DNA of 64,000 nt from Unio delphinus (taxonomy: Eukaryota; Mollusca; Bivalvia; Unionida; Unionidae): NCBI GenBank assembly GCA_029339505.1, contig JAQISU010000179.1, positions 16,368,001-16,432,000 of the forward strand. The letters run 5' to 3'. Numbering within the stretch: the stretch's first letter is position 1; each line of letters opens with the position of its first letter. The notes beneath the pieces were generated by a model. It was given only the letters and a program-made list of their open reading frames with translations. It was not told the origin of the DNA and searched no databases. The position numbers and the translations under genes are program-made. Positions 12,488-24,545 of this stretch are shown here, piece by piece.

Positions 12488-12560
<73 letters not shown>
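12488..12560. repeat. (GA)n microsatellite
   Basis: About 73 bp of GA. It abuts, and has replaced, the 5' head of the SINE that follows. Confidence 0.98.
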
Positions 12561-12561
<1 letters not shown>

Positions 12562-12835
12562 AACTTCTTCAGATGTGGGAGGTCATGGGTTTGTCCCTGG
12601 CCGACTCATGCCAAGGACTTACAAAAATTATACTAACAGCTGCCTTGCTAGACGCGCAGCATTAAAAGTTAGTGTTAGGACAAGTTGGTCTGGTGTCAAA
12701 ATAATGTGACTGGTACGGAAATCATGTTACATGGCTACGGCATGATGACCGAGCGCATGCCATTACTATAAACTGCCACACTGAGGACATCGTCGCGATA
12801 TGACTGAAAGATTGTTAAAGCTGCGCTTAATATTT
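12559..12835 (+). mobile_element. tRNA-derived SINE, family A, 5' truncated
   Basis: Starts inside the tRNA-like head (CAGATGTGGGAGGTCATGGG, then GTTTGTCCCTGGCC) and runs through the shared body to GACATCGTCGCGATATGACT. A GA microsatellite lies at its 5' side and a CA microsatellite at its 3' side. Confidence 0.75.
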
Positions 12836-12836
12836 A

Positions 12837-12837
12837 C

Positions 12838-12896
<59 letters not shown>
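12837..12896. repeat. (CA)n microsatellite
   Basis: About 60 bp of CA with one CG interruption. It sits where the SINE 3' tail would be. Confidence 0.97.
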
Positions 12897-12897
<1 letters not shown>

Positions 12898-13339
12898 TTT
12901 CATCAGATGGGTATTCTTAATAATACTTTGGAAGAAACTTTAATCTTAATTCTGTGTGGAACACATCTTCCATTTTCCCACTATCACATAAATAATATAA
13001 TATGCGTGCCTTTTGGATATTTTTGTAAGACTGCTTGATTTCGATGCTTTCAGCAACGTATATGTCTTTCACACTAAACATGTGTCAAAACACAACCTGA
13101 AATATCAATATGATGTAACTCTTGAATTCCAGCTCAAAAGGTTAAACGTGTTTAAAATTAGTCATATAAAATGGATCGTGTCACATGTTGAATTTAGGGT
13201 TTAAATTGAAATGCTTTAATTAATCCATAGACAGATGATATCTCACCCTTTCCTTCATTTATTTGTTTCAACAAATATGATTTACTAAAAATTTCTGAAT
13301 CTTTGAACATCATTTCCTAAAGTTTTCAAGCATATAAGT

Positions 13340-13362
13340 TGTAATTATACGTCTCATTTCAG
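13340..13362 (+). promoter_or_regulatory. Probable 3' splice site before the lyase ATG
   Basis: The pyrimidine-rich TACGTCTCATTTCAG is immediately followed by the ATG. This suggests an intron in the 5' untranslated region, which is a host-type feature on an otherwise bacterial-type gene. Confidence 0.5.
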
Positions 13363-14711
13363 ATGTTCTCCAAATTTGAACCATACCGTATTAAGACGGT
13401 TGAACCAATTCCCTTGACAACAAGAGAAAATCGTCAAAAATACTTGGAAGAGGTTGCATTCAATCCGAACCGTCTGAAGGCTAATCAGGTTACCATAGAT
13501 TTCATTACTGATTCCGGTTCAAATGCTCTTAGTTGCAAACAATGGTCGGCAATGATGCAGGCTGATGAAAGCTACGCCGGAGCAGATAGTTTCTACAAAT
13601 TCGAGTCAACGGTAAAAACGATTACGGGATTTCCTTTCATTGTACCAGTCCACCAGGGCAGAGCTGCGGAGAAGATATTGTTTAAAGGTGTATTGCCAGA
13701 GGCAGAGGTCGCATATAGTAATGGTTTCTTCGATACAACTCGAGAACATTTGCGGCAAAATAAGATAAAGGCCATAAATATTGACACTGAAACTGAGGGG
13801 CATGACTTTAAGGGCAACATTGATTGCAGAAAACTGGAGGAAATGCTATCGAAAGATGACCAAAAAGTCGGTGTAGTAGTAATGACGATTACAAACGGAG
13901 AAAGGGGAGGATGGCCTGTGAGCATTTCTAACATTAAAGAAGCAGCAGCGATATGCCATAAACATAATGTCTTCTTCTATGCGGATGCTTGCCGTTTTGC
14001 AGAAAATACATGGTTTATAAAGACTAGAGAAAATGGATTCAGCGATAAAACACTGCCACAAATAGCATTGGAAATGTTTAATGAGTTTGATGGTTGCATA
14101 ATATCCGCAAAAAGGATGGACTCTGCAACATAGGAGGCGTCTTCGCTACCAGACAAAGAGAGGTTTTCGAAAAGTTTTCACAGGAATGCATCCTAGCAGA
14201 AGGCCACATCACATATGGAGGACTAGCTGGAAGGGATCTGGAAGCAATTGCAGTTGGATTGACTGAGGCATACGATGAACATTACCTACAGCATCGAATA
14301 GAAATGGTGCAAGAATTCGGTCGAATGCTAGAATTCAATGGTGCCACCATCCTATAGCCAGGTGGTCATGCAATCTTCGTTGACGCAGATAAGGCACTTC
14401 CTCACATACCTCGAGACCAGCATCCCGCTTGGGCACTAACATGTGCTTTATATGTGGAAGGTGGAATTCGAGCATATGAATACGGAAACTTAAAGTTTGG
14501 TTACAAAGATGAGAATGGAAAAGAGGTGTATCTCCATCGTGAGCTTGTTCGACTGGCTGTACCAAGGCGTGTGTACACCATGTCACATCTGAAGTACGTG
14601 GCTGAAGTATTCGGCAAGATTATGCAGAATGCATCAAACGTTAGAGGATTGACCATCGCCAGATCTCCATCTTTCCTGGACTTATTTGAGATTGAAATGA
14701 AGGAGGTCTAA
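13363..14711 (+). pseudogene. Tryptophanase / tyrosine phenol-lyase family gene, single exon, two disabling lesions
   Basis: The family uses PLP to beta-eliminate tryptophan (indole, pyruvate, ammonia) or tyrosine. The product aligns by eye across the whole family: N-terminal EPYRIKTVEPI, the ITDSGSNAL loop, VPVHQGRAAEK, FFDTTREH, ITNGERGGWPVS, DACRFAENTWFI, TYGGLAGRDLEAIAVGL, GGHAIFVDADK, VRLAVPRRVYT and a final RGLTIARSP...LKEV-like tail. Total length of about 449 codons matches the usual 450-470. The frame slips by one at an A-run at 14109-14113, exactly in the SAK-KD motif that carries the PLP lysine. A TAG follows in the new frame at 14356-14358. The frame then stays open to TAA-free coding ending at TAA/TAG near 14711. 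ATG follows a good 3' splice signal (TCTCATTTCAG), so a 5'-untranslated intron is likely. The rest is intronless. GGLAGRD resembles tyrosine phenol-lyase more than tryptophanase, but substrate cannot be decided by eye. Confidence 0.88.
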
Positions 14712-14839
14712 GTTGGTATGGACCAAGTCAAAAGCAAAGCGAAACAGCTGAATAGTTGGCAGATTGATTATATTTTCTATTGTGATCCAACCACAGTATA
14801 GAGATGCATCATATGTGCAATTTAAACGTTTCCAATTGG

Positions 14840-14842
<3 letters not shown>

Positions 14843-14917
<75 letters not shown>
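14843..14917. repeat. (AT)n microsatellite
   Basis: About 75 bp of uninterrupted AT, 130 bp downstream of the lyase stop. Confidence 0.98.
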
Positions 14918-14921
<4 letters not shown>

Positions 14922-15248
14922 CGGCGAATTAATAAGGTCTACCATATTTGCATTTAGTTACAATACGTTTACTACAGAAAAGAAAATATAACTTGATTGT
15001 AATTGTTAAATGTAGTAATTTGCAAGTCGCTTGATACTACACTTCAATAATAGCATAATACTTATTTGAAATGAATTGATATAGATGTAAGTAATTAAAT
15101 GTCAAGTCGGTGAGGAAAACACTCACGATGACTTGGACAACTAATAAATTATAATAAATAATATAGAAACCTAATTTATGTTTTGTAGATTTCTAGAATA
15201 ATCAAGTATTGTTGATTTTAGAATGTTAAGTCGGTTAAATTGTAACAG
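14918..15248. other. No gene recognised
   Basis: AT-rich spacer between the AT microsatellite and the next SINE. Confidence 0.5.
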
Positions 15249-15555
15249 TGTGTGCGATTTGGATTGTTAACATACCTTGAACAATTTTTCTGTCATATTG
15301 CTATGATGTTTGAAGTGTGGCAGTTTATAGTGATGTCTAGCACTGAGGCATCATGCCGCAGACATGTAGCATGAAATCCCACCCAGTTACATTATCCTGA
15401 CAGTAGGACGACCACTAACCTCTTAATGTTGAGTACCAAATGAGGCAGCTGTTAATACCATCTTTGGTATGACTTGGCCAGGGATCAAAGCCTCCACAAC
15501 CTCTTGCATATGAGGAGGATGCACTTACCACTAGGCCACTGGAACGGTCAAGACT
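15249..15555 (-). mobile_element. tRNA-derived SINE, family A
   Basis: Reverse complement of the family A body. The tRNA-like head at the right end reads CACTAGGCCACTGGAACGGT on the plus strand. The tail at the left contains GTGCGATTTGGATTGTTAAC. Confidence 0.8.
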
Positions 15556-15931
15556 AGTATGCAAATTGTAATTTGTTGTTAACAAATATAATCGGTGAAG
15601 ATCATTTTTAATTTATTTCTTTTCTTTAACAAAACAGAAGTGAACAGCATTATTTTCTTTACAAAATCAGTTTGAAACTGTACATGAACCTGTAATGTCA
15701 GACATCGCTGCTCCTGTGATAAACCACTTCATTACATTGTATTCTTAAAACATTGGGCAAATAAATTCAGGAAAATATATAGTTTTATTAAAACAAAGTC
15801 TAAATATTTTGTATTAGAAGATTTAGCCTAAATATTTAGTTAGAAATATGGGACAATACTATGTTGTGGAATTTGAAACAATGTTGTTAAGCTCAATGCT
15901 GTTTTCTGATGTAATTCATTTTCATGAAAAA

Positions 15932-16046
15932 ACATACATACATACATATATACATACGTACGTACGTACGTACGTACGTACATACATACATACATACATA
16001 CATACATACATACATACATACATACATACATACATACATACATACA
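15932..16046. repeat. (CATA)n tetranucleotide array with a (CGTA)n core
   Basis: CATA repeats interrupted near 15954-15980 by CGTA repeats. Both strands are open and give periodic Tyr/Val/Cys/Met or Thr/Tyr/Ile/His frames, which are not genes. Confidence 0.97.
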
Positions 16047-17816
16047 GTAGTGAAACAAAAACTCTTTTCAGCAATGCATGTCGTTGCTATCAGTGTTTAG
16101 GCAAATAATAAAAACATAAATATGCAGTCCTAATATTGGATGTTTGTAATAAATCTAATAAGTGTGTATTTAAATTAAGATGCACTCACATGACACAACA
16201 CATGTTCTTTGATGGGTTTTGTTGAAAAAAAGGGTCCAGTTCAGTTACATATCAATTTTAATGTTTCAGTGTGTTGTCTATTGATAGGTACAGTAATTTT
16301 TAGTGGGAGCAATGAAATAAAGATGAAGAGTATGGATTGAAGTCATTTGTTCCAATGTACATTTATGGTAGAAATCTTTCTGACTGCAATTTTACACAAA
16401 ACATTTAGAAAATGCAATTATTAAAAGGTACTTCATTATGCAATAATACCAACTTGCAATTACATGATTTTAATCTTGTTACACCTATAAGATTAAATGA
16501 ATTATAATGTATAGTTTCTGCTGTGCTTTTTAAATACATCATATGGCCAAAATACACTGCATTTACCTCAATCTAAACATACATATATAGACAAGTATAA
16601 ATGCAATGGGTATGAAAAGTTTGAAAACGTCTTACATCTTGTGGTTCAAATGCATGTTTTTTTAAAAGCTTTAAGAACATAATCAACAGTGGTCTGAAGA
16701 TAAACTGAATCTCGGAAATCAAACAGATGCTGAACTTTGGCTCATAGTAGACACTTCAAAAAAGACTTAGTCAAAGTCTATATATGGGTCCATGGTAGGG
16801 ATCATTTATTACCATACAATCACTAGAATAGTCTCTCCATAACAATTTGATATCAATAGGTGTTACCGGACTTAAAGGTTTAAATCATTTTAACTTAAAA
16901 TGAGATTTCTGCTTTGTAACAATTACTTCTGTAGGTAGTGGTGGTATTGAAGCAAGTTCATCAGATATTCACCTAGGATCATTTATTTCCAAATAAACTG
17001 GCTGGTTCATGCCAAATATATCATCTAACATCATTTTCAATATTTTCATAATTATTTCCGGAATATACAGGTACTGTTGATCAGCTTTCTTTGGGTTTGC
17101 AGACCATCTCTCACTTTTTTACCTTTGGTATCTGAGAAGAAAATGCAAACATTTCATTTACAATGTCATTTTATATTTGTTTAATTCTCAAAAGTCCAAA
17201 TAAAAACTGCATACAATACATGTAACAAATCATTTTGCTACAGATGAAAATGTCAAAATAGTAAATCTGTATCTTACCCATATATCATAAAATGTTTAGA
17301 TTCTTTACAGAATTTTCTAATTACATTAGACTAATTCTAACTAAAATTGGTTTATAAAATGAGCCTGATGATTCTGTCCAGTGGTAAAATTACTGTGTCA
17401 ATGGTAATTTGAGTTTACAATAACATAGAAACAGTAAAGTACAGTTTTTTTCAAGCACCTTAGCAAATTTGTATTTACAATTGTGGCTGTATTTTCCCCC
17501 TGAAGAATACCATTGATGAAATACTATGAATGTTTCCAATTTTATCTTTTATAATTTGACCTTAATTTGTTAAAGTTGGTGTGCATGTAATTTGACAGTC
17601 CTAATTATCAGTATCGATCAAGGCTAGAGACAAAAACTGTGAATTAATTTTATTCTCCAGCTGAAGGTGTATCCGCCATCAGAAAATCTTTGCTTTTATT
17701 TTCTGTTCAAGTTGTCTGATCTTGACTTTGATTATCATGCCAGTGATAATTTATTCGTCTTGTTGGACCAAGATACAATAAGAATACAGATGAAGTGACC
17801 CTTACAGCAGACAGGT
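16047..17816. other. No gene recognised
   Basis: AT-rich. Near 17085-17130 both strands show splice-like signals around very short segments, including a 9-nt block on the minus strand between TTTTCTTCTCAG and GTAAAA. Without flanking exons I do not call it. Confidence 0.4.
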
Positions 17817-18035
17817 ATCTTGTTTTGGTGATAATCTTCATGAATCATCATCACTTAATCTGAATTAAGTCTTGTTTTGGTGATAATCTTCATGAATCAT
17901 CATCACTTAATCTGAATTAAGTCTTGTTTTAGTGATAATCTTCATGAATCATCATCACTTAATCTGAATCAAATCTTGTTTTAGTGATAATCTTCACGAA
18001 TCATCATCACTTAATCTGAATTAAGTCTTGACTTG
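17817..18035. repeat. Tandem repeat, about 57 bp unit, about 4 copies
   Basis: Units contain CTTGTTTTGGTGATAATCTT, then CATGAATCATCATCACTTAA. The last copy is cut short. Confidence 0.9.
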
Positions 18036-18425
18036 ATTTTGATCTGGGCTGTAATTTCCAATCACTTTTGACGATTCTGTGAATTCAATCGTCAGTGTAG
18101 ACTAAGATATGCTGTAAGGCAGAGCGTATCATTTTATGATGTTTTGCATCCTTCAGTCCATATGCACACAATCATGTGTCTGTTTTCCAACTCATTTGTG
18201 CAAAATAATTCACGCTCTCCACCACATGCCAAGCAGCTTTGAAGAAACTTTTCAATTTCTGGATCAAAAGTCAAAAGTCAGGGTCACAGTGAGTTCAAGA
18301 GGAAAGACTGTTTTCACACAAAAACTTGACATGTATATCAAATTAAAAACATTGTAAATGGCTTGCATTTGAGCTTAGAAGGACAGCTATTGATTTGGGG
18401 GTTGAAGGTCAATGTCACAGTCCTT

Positions 18426-18473
18426 TGAAGAAGAGTGTGTGTATGTGATTTGGCTTTTTAATGTAGCTTTAGG
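18426..18473 (-). mobile_element. Fragment of SINE family A, split by family B
   Basis: GTGTGTATGTGATTTGGCTT then TTTAATGTAGCTTTA equals the 3' end of family A elements in minus orientation. It stops exactly where the family B SINE begins. A few more family A-like bases (TTTACAGATATTGCTGGCTG) follow at about 18703. Confidence 0.6.
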
Positions 18474-18702
18474 GGCCCCGAGTGTTCAAGTGGTCTAAAG
18501 CACTTTCCTGTACGGATCACTGTCGTCTCACCTCGGTCTGCATGGGTTTGAGTCTCAGATTCTTGCCAGTAGCTTCTAGTGGGTCGGTGGTTAATTCCGG
18601 GTGTTTTCCCGGGTTCTTCATCCGCCAATAATTCTGGCTGCCATGTATAGCCTATCGTGTGCTGAACAATGGCGTTAAACCCTAAAAAACAAACAAACAA
18701 AT
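18474..18702 (+). mobile_element. tRNA-derived SINE, family B, nested in a family A SINE
   Basis: Starts GGGGCCCCGAGTGTTCAAGT. It carries A-box (GTGTTCAAGTGGTC) and B-box (GGGTTTGAGTCTC) sequences, continues through GTGGTTAATTCCGGGTG and GGCGTTAAACCC, and ends with a repeated AAAC tail. The same unit is inverted at 3190-3445. Confidence 0.85.
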
Positions 18703-18995
18703 TTACAGATATTGCTGGCTGGAACACTAATGGAGAGAAGTTTCCCTTGTTTCTTCACAGGACAGTAATACTTTGTTCGGTCTTTACATTTTATATTTCA
18801 AAACAACCACAACAATCATTGTCAGTGTATGAATAAAAGGGAACTCAGATTATTGATGCCTGTCCTTTCTACAAATGCTTTATTGAAGTAAAACGAATAG
18901 CGTTGGTTATGCTTTTTTTGTTTTTGTAAAGAAAATTTTAAAAATTAAATAGTTTCTCCAAATACATTAATAAGTTACATTGATTAGCAATACTT

Positions 18996-19745
18996 CATGA
19001 AACGTGTGTATTATGCCACTGTCTCTAAGCAACAATGCTTAACAATGCTTCTCAAAACTTGTGTACATTGGTTATCAATGCTTCTCAAAAATTGTGTATT
19101 ATGTCACTGTCACTAAGCAACATTGCTTAACATTGCTCCTTGAAAATTGTGTATTATGCCACTGTCACTAAGCAACGTTGCTTAACAATGCTTCTTGAAA
19201 ATTGTGTATTATGCCACTGTCACTAAGCAACGTTGCTTAACAATGCTTCTCAAAACGTGTGTATTATGCAACTGTCACTAAGCAACATTGCTTAACATTG
19301 CTTCTTGAAAATTGTGTATTATGCCACTGTCACTAAGCAACGTTGCTTAACAACGCTTCTCAAAACGTGTGTATTATGCCACTGTCACTAAGCAACATTG
19401 CTTAACATTGCTTCTCAAAACGTGTGTATTATGCCACTGTCACTAAGCAACGTTGCTTAACAATGCTTCTCAAAACGTGTGTATTATGCCACTGTCACTA
19501 AGCAAAATTGCTTAACATTGCTACATCAAAACTTGTGTACTATGCCACTGTCACTAAGCAACATTAACAATGCTTCTTGAAACTTGTGTACTATGCCACT
19601 GTCACTAAGCAACATTGCTTGACAATGCTTCTCAAAACTTGTGTACTATGCCACTGTCACTAAGCAACATTGCTTAACAATGCTTCTCGAAACTTGTGTA
19701 CTATGCCACTGTCACTAAGCAACATTGCTTAACATTGCTACATCA
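18996..19745. repeat. 55-bp satellite, about 13.5 copies, each with an inner palindrome
   Basis: The unit has TGTGTATTATGCCACTGTCA, then CTAAGCAACGTTGCTTAACA and ATGCTTCTCAAAAC. The best-preserved copies carry the perfect 14-bp palindrome AAGCAACGTTGCTT. One copy near 19560 has lost part of it. Confidence 0.95.
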
Positions 19746-22700
19746 AACTAGTGAATGCAGTAAATTTGATTCCTATGCCAGCCATAGAGGCAGTATACAA
19801 ACTCACAATAATGAAATCTAGCATCTGACGTTGAGGATATGTTTGTAAAGTTTCTTTGTCCCATCTTGATGAGCATTTGAGTTTATTGGGTATATCAAGG
19901 GATTAGGTGTGTGAATTTTAAGAAGTTCAAGTTGTCAGGGGATATTCACTCCACCTGTATTACATATATGATGTTCCAGTCATATTTCACATTTGAAATC
20001 AGTACATTTAAGTTGATGTTGTTGCTTTAATGCTATTTATAAACACATGATAGTCTTTACATGGTAGCCAATACTGGTGAAAGAAGAGATTACTCTCAAG
20101 TTGAATCACATATGGTTCTCCTCTTAAGAAAGACTATCTGTGGTTTCCATTTCTATAAACCCATCTTGAGATGGTCCACCTAAGATCACCTGTTGAGTCC
20201 TATCGCAGGATAGGCTGCTTGTAATCCAACTAGCAAAGCAGATCATTCATATTATGCCTCATGAAAGACAACCCAGAGTCCATCTGTTCAGAGAGACCAC
20301 TAGTAAAGGCCAAGATGCCGTTTTCAAGACTTAACCCATTGTAGTCCCCCTTCCAAGAGGTTCCCTTTTATACAGGCCACCCTTAGTACTTCTAGAGACA
20401 GGTCACCCATGATCCTCCTATGAGGACAGACCACCCCTCCCCTGCCATTCCACATGTGATCCCCATCTCAAGGCTGATCATCAGATGTCTTCTCTCAAGT
20501 GGCTTATCTCCAAGCAGACTACCATTCATGCCATGCTCACTTTCCCAATCTCATCACAGACAGCCTGTGGAAAACCTCTCTTAAGGAATCTCAAGACAGG
20601 TCACCCCACGTAAAGGTATTTTGTCCCCCCTTATGAGATGCCATCTGTTTTTAAGGTCATTGATGTGGAGTTGCATCAGGGAATCACTGTAATTGTATAT
20701 TTGAGTGTGAAAATTGAAGTTGTCTACATGATCATAATGAAAGTGTAAATCTTTTTCACTTGGAAGCTAGAAGAATAAATTTGGCTAGACTTCATTCCCT
20801 TAGAGTTGTAGCAAGCGACTGAGTGAATGACCAAAGGTTGGAGAAATGAAAATGATGAATCTATTTTTGCATGCTTGCCCCTTTCAAAGAAATTGAGTAT
20901 ACAACATTTTGCTTGTAACCTTTATAAAATCTCTCCTTGTCAGAGGCATGTTTACAGATGGTTTTTAAAAATACAAATTATATATTCATAGTTTTATGCA
21001 CACCTTTTTCAGATGTTCACTGAATGGTTCATTGTGCACTACTTTTCCATCCACATTTGCTTCCAAACACTAGCGGCTTCATTTCTGAATGTATTTTGAT
21101 TACACTTGGTAGATGGACTTATATCATAAAGATCTCAGACGAGTTCGATATGAGTGACACCCATGCATATTAATGAGGTGATCTGGTATCAGATTTTCTG
21201 GCCTTCTTACCACGCAACATTGATCCAAATCAGTTTATTACAGCAATAATATTTCTATCAATCTTCCATAGAAGTGAAATCAACATATTTTTATTAGACA
21301 GTTTTACTTGTGATTAGCTGATCTTGCCTGCACTTTAAACGCTTTATTTTGGAACAAATTTTGATGATATTTGGTATTAAGGTCTATATCATCAAGATCT
21401 TGGAAAAAATTAGGTGATTAACAACATCAGCATATTAAAGAGGAGTTTGAGTCTTTCAAGTATATTACCAATTGGTAGTTTTTTTATGTCGCTATTGGTC
21501 AAGCAGGTATATAGTTTTATATCAAGAGCTTTGATGTGTTTAAAGGTATGAAGTATACAGCAATATTTATGAGGTGATCTTGCATCTTATTGTTAGAAAC
21601 TTACAGAGGCTGCATTGTTAATCAGATTTTATTCAAAGTTCATATATCAGGTCCTGACATCATTATCTCAAGATTATTAGTGAGAACTGTGCATATTAAT
21701 GGGACTATTTTTTTCTTCTTCTGATCCTGTTTTTATAAAACCTGGGATATTTAAGGATATCTACATTTTGTTAGTAGATATACAGAAATATTTCATGAAT
21801 GAAGCAGAAATAATGTGTCATTTGCGACAGTATAAAATGTTTTTACCATGGAATTATTCATGCACAATTTAATAATATGTTCATCTAATGATTTAAGAGA
21901 TACAGAACAACTACAGCATATACTCAAGTTTAAGTCCTGATTAATTCAAAACTGATAAAGGGGTCAACTTAGTAAGTCAGATTTGCTTAACATCTCAGAT
22001 TTATAATCTAAAATTACACAGATTTAACCAAAAACAGTGCCCTTTTTGTCCACAAATTTTAGATGAGCGTATATCACAAATAATGTGATATTATTTGTTC
22101 AATCAGTCAAATATTGGGCACAAAACTTTTGAGTTAGAAGCCAATGAATACAGTATGTCATGCTATCAGTTGAAGCTACCTACTTTCTATTCAGATTTCA
22201 AACAGAAGTTCTCATTGAGTTATAAAAATGTCATGGAAAAATCACCATTGCTGTATAGTTTAAATCTCCTATTTGGTTTGACTGATGCATAAGTATATTA
22301 TGACATATTGCAACTAATTGTTATGCAATTTGAAGAAGTAAAAGAACTTGTAACACTTAAATGCTATTCATTCTTTATTGTAAATCCATGTATATAATTC
22401 TAATACCCTCTTTGCTGGCAATGCAAGTCTTCTTTTTTTTGGTGTAATATCTTTTTGGTGGAACATATGATTTCTTTCTGTCTTACATAATAATGAATGG
22501 AGAAACTACATAAATTGCATCAAATTGTTCTCCTTATACAAACATGAACAGATAACATTTTATACATCAAAAAACAAAAAATATTAAAAGCACCTTCAAG
22601 AACATGTCCCTAAATTTTACAAGTATGAATGGTAATACATATACAGAATATTAGTAGCCTTCAACATGAAAATAAATGTCTTTGTTCAATTTATATGTGC

Positions 22701-23049
22701 TGTATTTCTATAATAATATATGTGAAGCTATAACATTGATTTTATGAAACAAAGCAAAAACAACAGCAGTGAGATATACAGTCTCAAAAAGCACATGTAT
22801 GTCTGCAGAAGCATATAGCAAATTAAGGCACATGGCAAATTCCTTTTCACTATTCAGGAATGGCACAGAAGAGAAATGTCAGGCAGAATGGGAACTTTAT
22901 GTCAATAGATTCAAGAACCGCAATTATATGGAACAGAACATACATAGTACTTGGCCCATAGTCTTTACCTGCCCAGACTGTATGCATAGAGAATTTGCAA
23001 CTATTGGTCAAGGTGAAAAAGCTGAAAGCTAAACCACCCTTAACAGTTA
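19746..23049. other. No gene recognised
   Basis: A 3.3-kb stretch. At 20150-20640 phrases such as ACAGGTCACCC/AGACCACC recur irregularly, as if from an old decayed repeat. The plus frame at 22769-23032 (87 codons) has no domain I know and no splice support. Confidence 0.4.
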
Positions 23050-24545
23050 TTTGTGTGGATCTGTTGATGACATCGTCTGTTGAGCATTTTTGACATTTAG
23101 TTCTATGATGCCATTTTCCCTTAAGTTAGACATCTTTTCTTCATCATATGTTTCAAAACAGCAAAGAATGCTAATGTCTTTCAAGTTTCCCTCTTTTTGA
23201 TGTCTGTCATGGAGGCCCATTTTCTCCAAAGCTAGAAGAATCAATTGGAGGAAAATCCAATTACATCTATTAGATCTAGCTTATGAGGAGTTATAAAAGG
23301 CTTCTTTTGCAATTGGTAATGTTAAAAATGTCTATAGGTTTAAAATTTAGTTTGTTAAGCACATCTCCCGTCTAATAAAGGGGCTTTTTCATTATCGAGA
23401 AAAGTGGAAGGTGGTCAGTTTGAACATGTACCTTCATTGCTTGTACATATTGATGAAATCTCTTGCATCTTAACAGTATAGCGAACATTTCTTTCTCTAT
23501 CTAAGCATATTTAATTTGAGTAGTCTAGGATTTTAATGCATCAGCCACGGTCTTATCATCTTGCATTATGGAAGCACCAAGCCCCTATTTTTGCGCGTTA
23601 ACTTGCAATGTCAGTGGTTTCTTATGGTCCAAATATGACAGAAAAGGTCCTGGGCTTATAGTAATTATGTCTTTGACCTATTGAAATGCATCTGTTTGCA
23701 GAGAGTCTTATGAAAACTCTACAGCTTTTGCCAGCAGTTGTCATTAAGGACTGGTGCCTCTGCCAAATTTGGGGCACATTAGAACAAGTAGTTAACCATG
23801 CCAAGAATGATGTCTAACTCCACGCAGTTATGAGGGAGTTCCATTTATCTGACCACTGCTACTTTGGCAGGTTAAACTTGAGACCTTCTGCTGACAGAAT
23901 GTGCCCTAAGTACTGTACTTCTGTGACACATACTTCATTGTCCCCATTAAGCCTGATGTCTTTTTCAAGGAATGATTTAGAACATTTCGCAATTTGAATC
24001 GTTTTTGTTGTGTGCGTCTAAAACTAGTATATCGTTGCAAATCGAAACGATACCATGTTAACCTTTAAATTGCTCATGGATCTGCCTTTGAAATTCATCC
24101 TGAGAGGATTTAAAACCAAATGTGAGATGCAAGAAATGATAACGGCCGTTTGGGGGTGTTGAAAGTTGTATGAAGAGTCATGTGACAGTTTTATTGCCCG
24201 ATATCCTGACTGCATCCAGTTTGATGAAGTTTTTTGCACCTGATAATTGGGGTAGGATATCATTTTTATATGCACATAGGGTAATGGGGTTACAAACTTG
24301 TTCTATTAATATCTTCTGGGTTCAGACATACCTTTAGTTTACCCGATTTCTTTTCTACGACAACCATATAATTTTTTCCCATGATGATGTAACCAGGGCA
24401 ATGATATTTTCATTTTCCATGTGATCAGTTTTGAGCCTGTCTTGAAGTGCGACAGGTACTCATTGCATAAGGTGCACTACAGCTGTAGCATTGGGTTTGA
24501 TGTGTATAGTACATTCCCCTGGAAAAGACTTCAGCATATTCCTTG
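23050..24545 (-). mobile_element. Ty3/Gypsy LTR-retrotransposon relic (RT and RNase H)
   Basis: Minus strand, read across several frames: FPGECTIHIKP before RT; KNYMVVVEKKSGKLKVCLNP (RT motif 1); LPQLSGAKNFIKLDA (motif 2, catalytic Asp); SGYRAIKLSH; an ICNDILV segment in the YxDD position; CVTEVQYLGHILSAEGLKFN; then an RNase H part (GLGASIMQDDKTVADAL, IEKEMFAILL.CKRFHQYV, VQTDHLPLFSIMKKPL) and RILLALEKMGLHDRHQKEGN. There are many frameshifts and stops. No LTRs were found. It is long dead. Confidence 0.85.

Noticed and set aside
15840..16108. Tyr/Val/Cys/Met and Tyr/Ile/His/Thr periodic proteins on both strands
   Set aside because: Translation of a CATA/CGTA tetranucleotide array.
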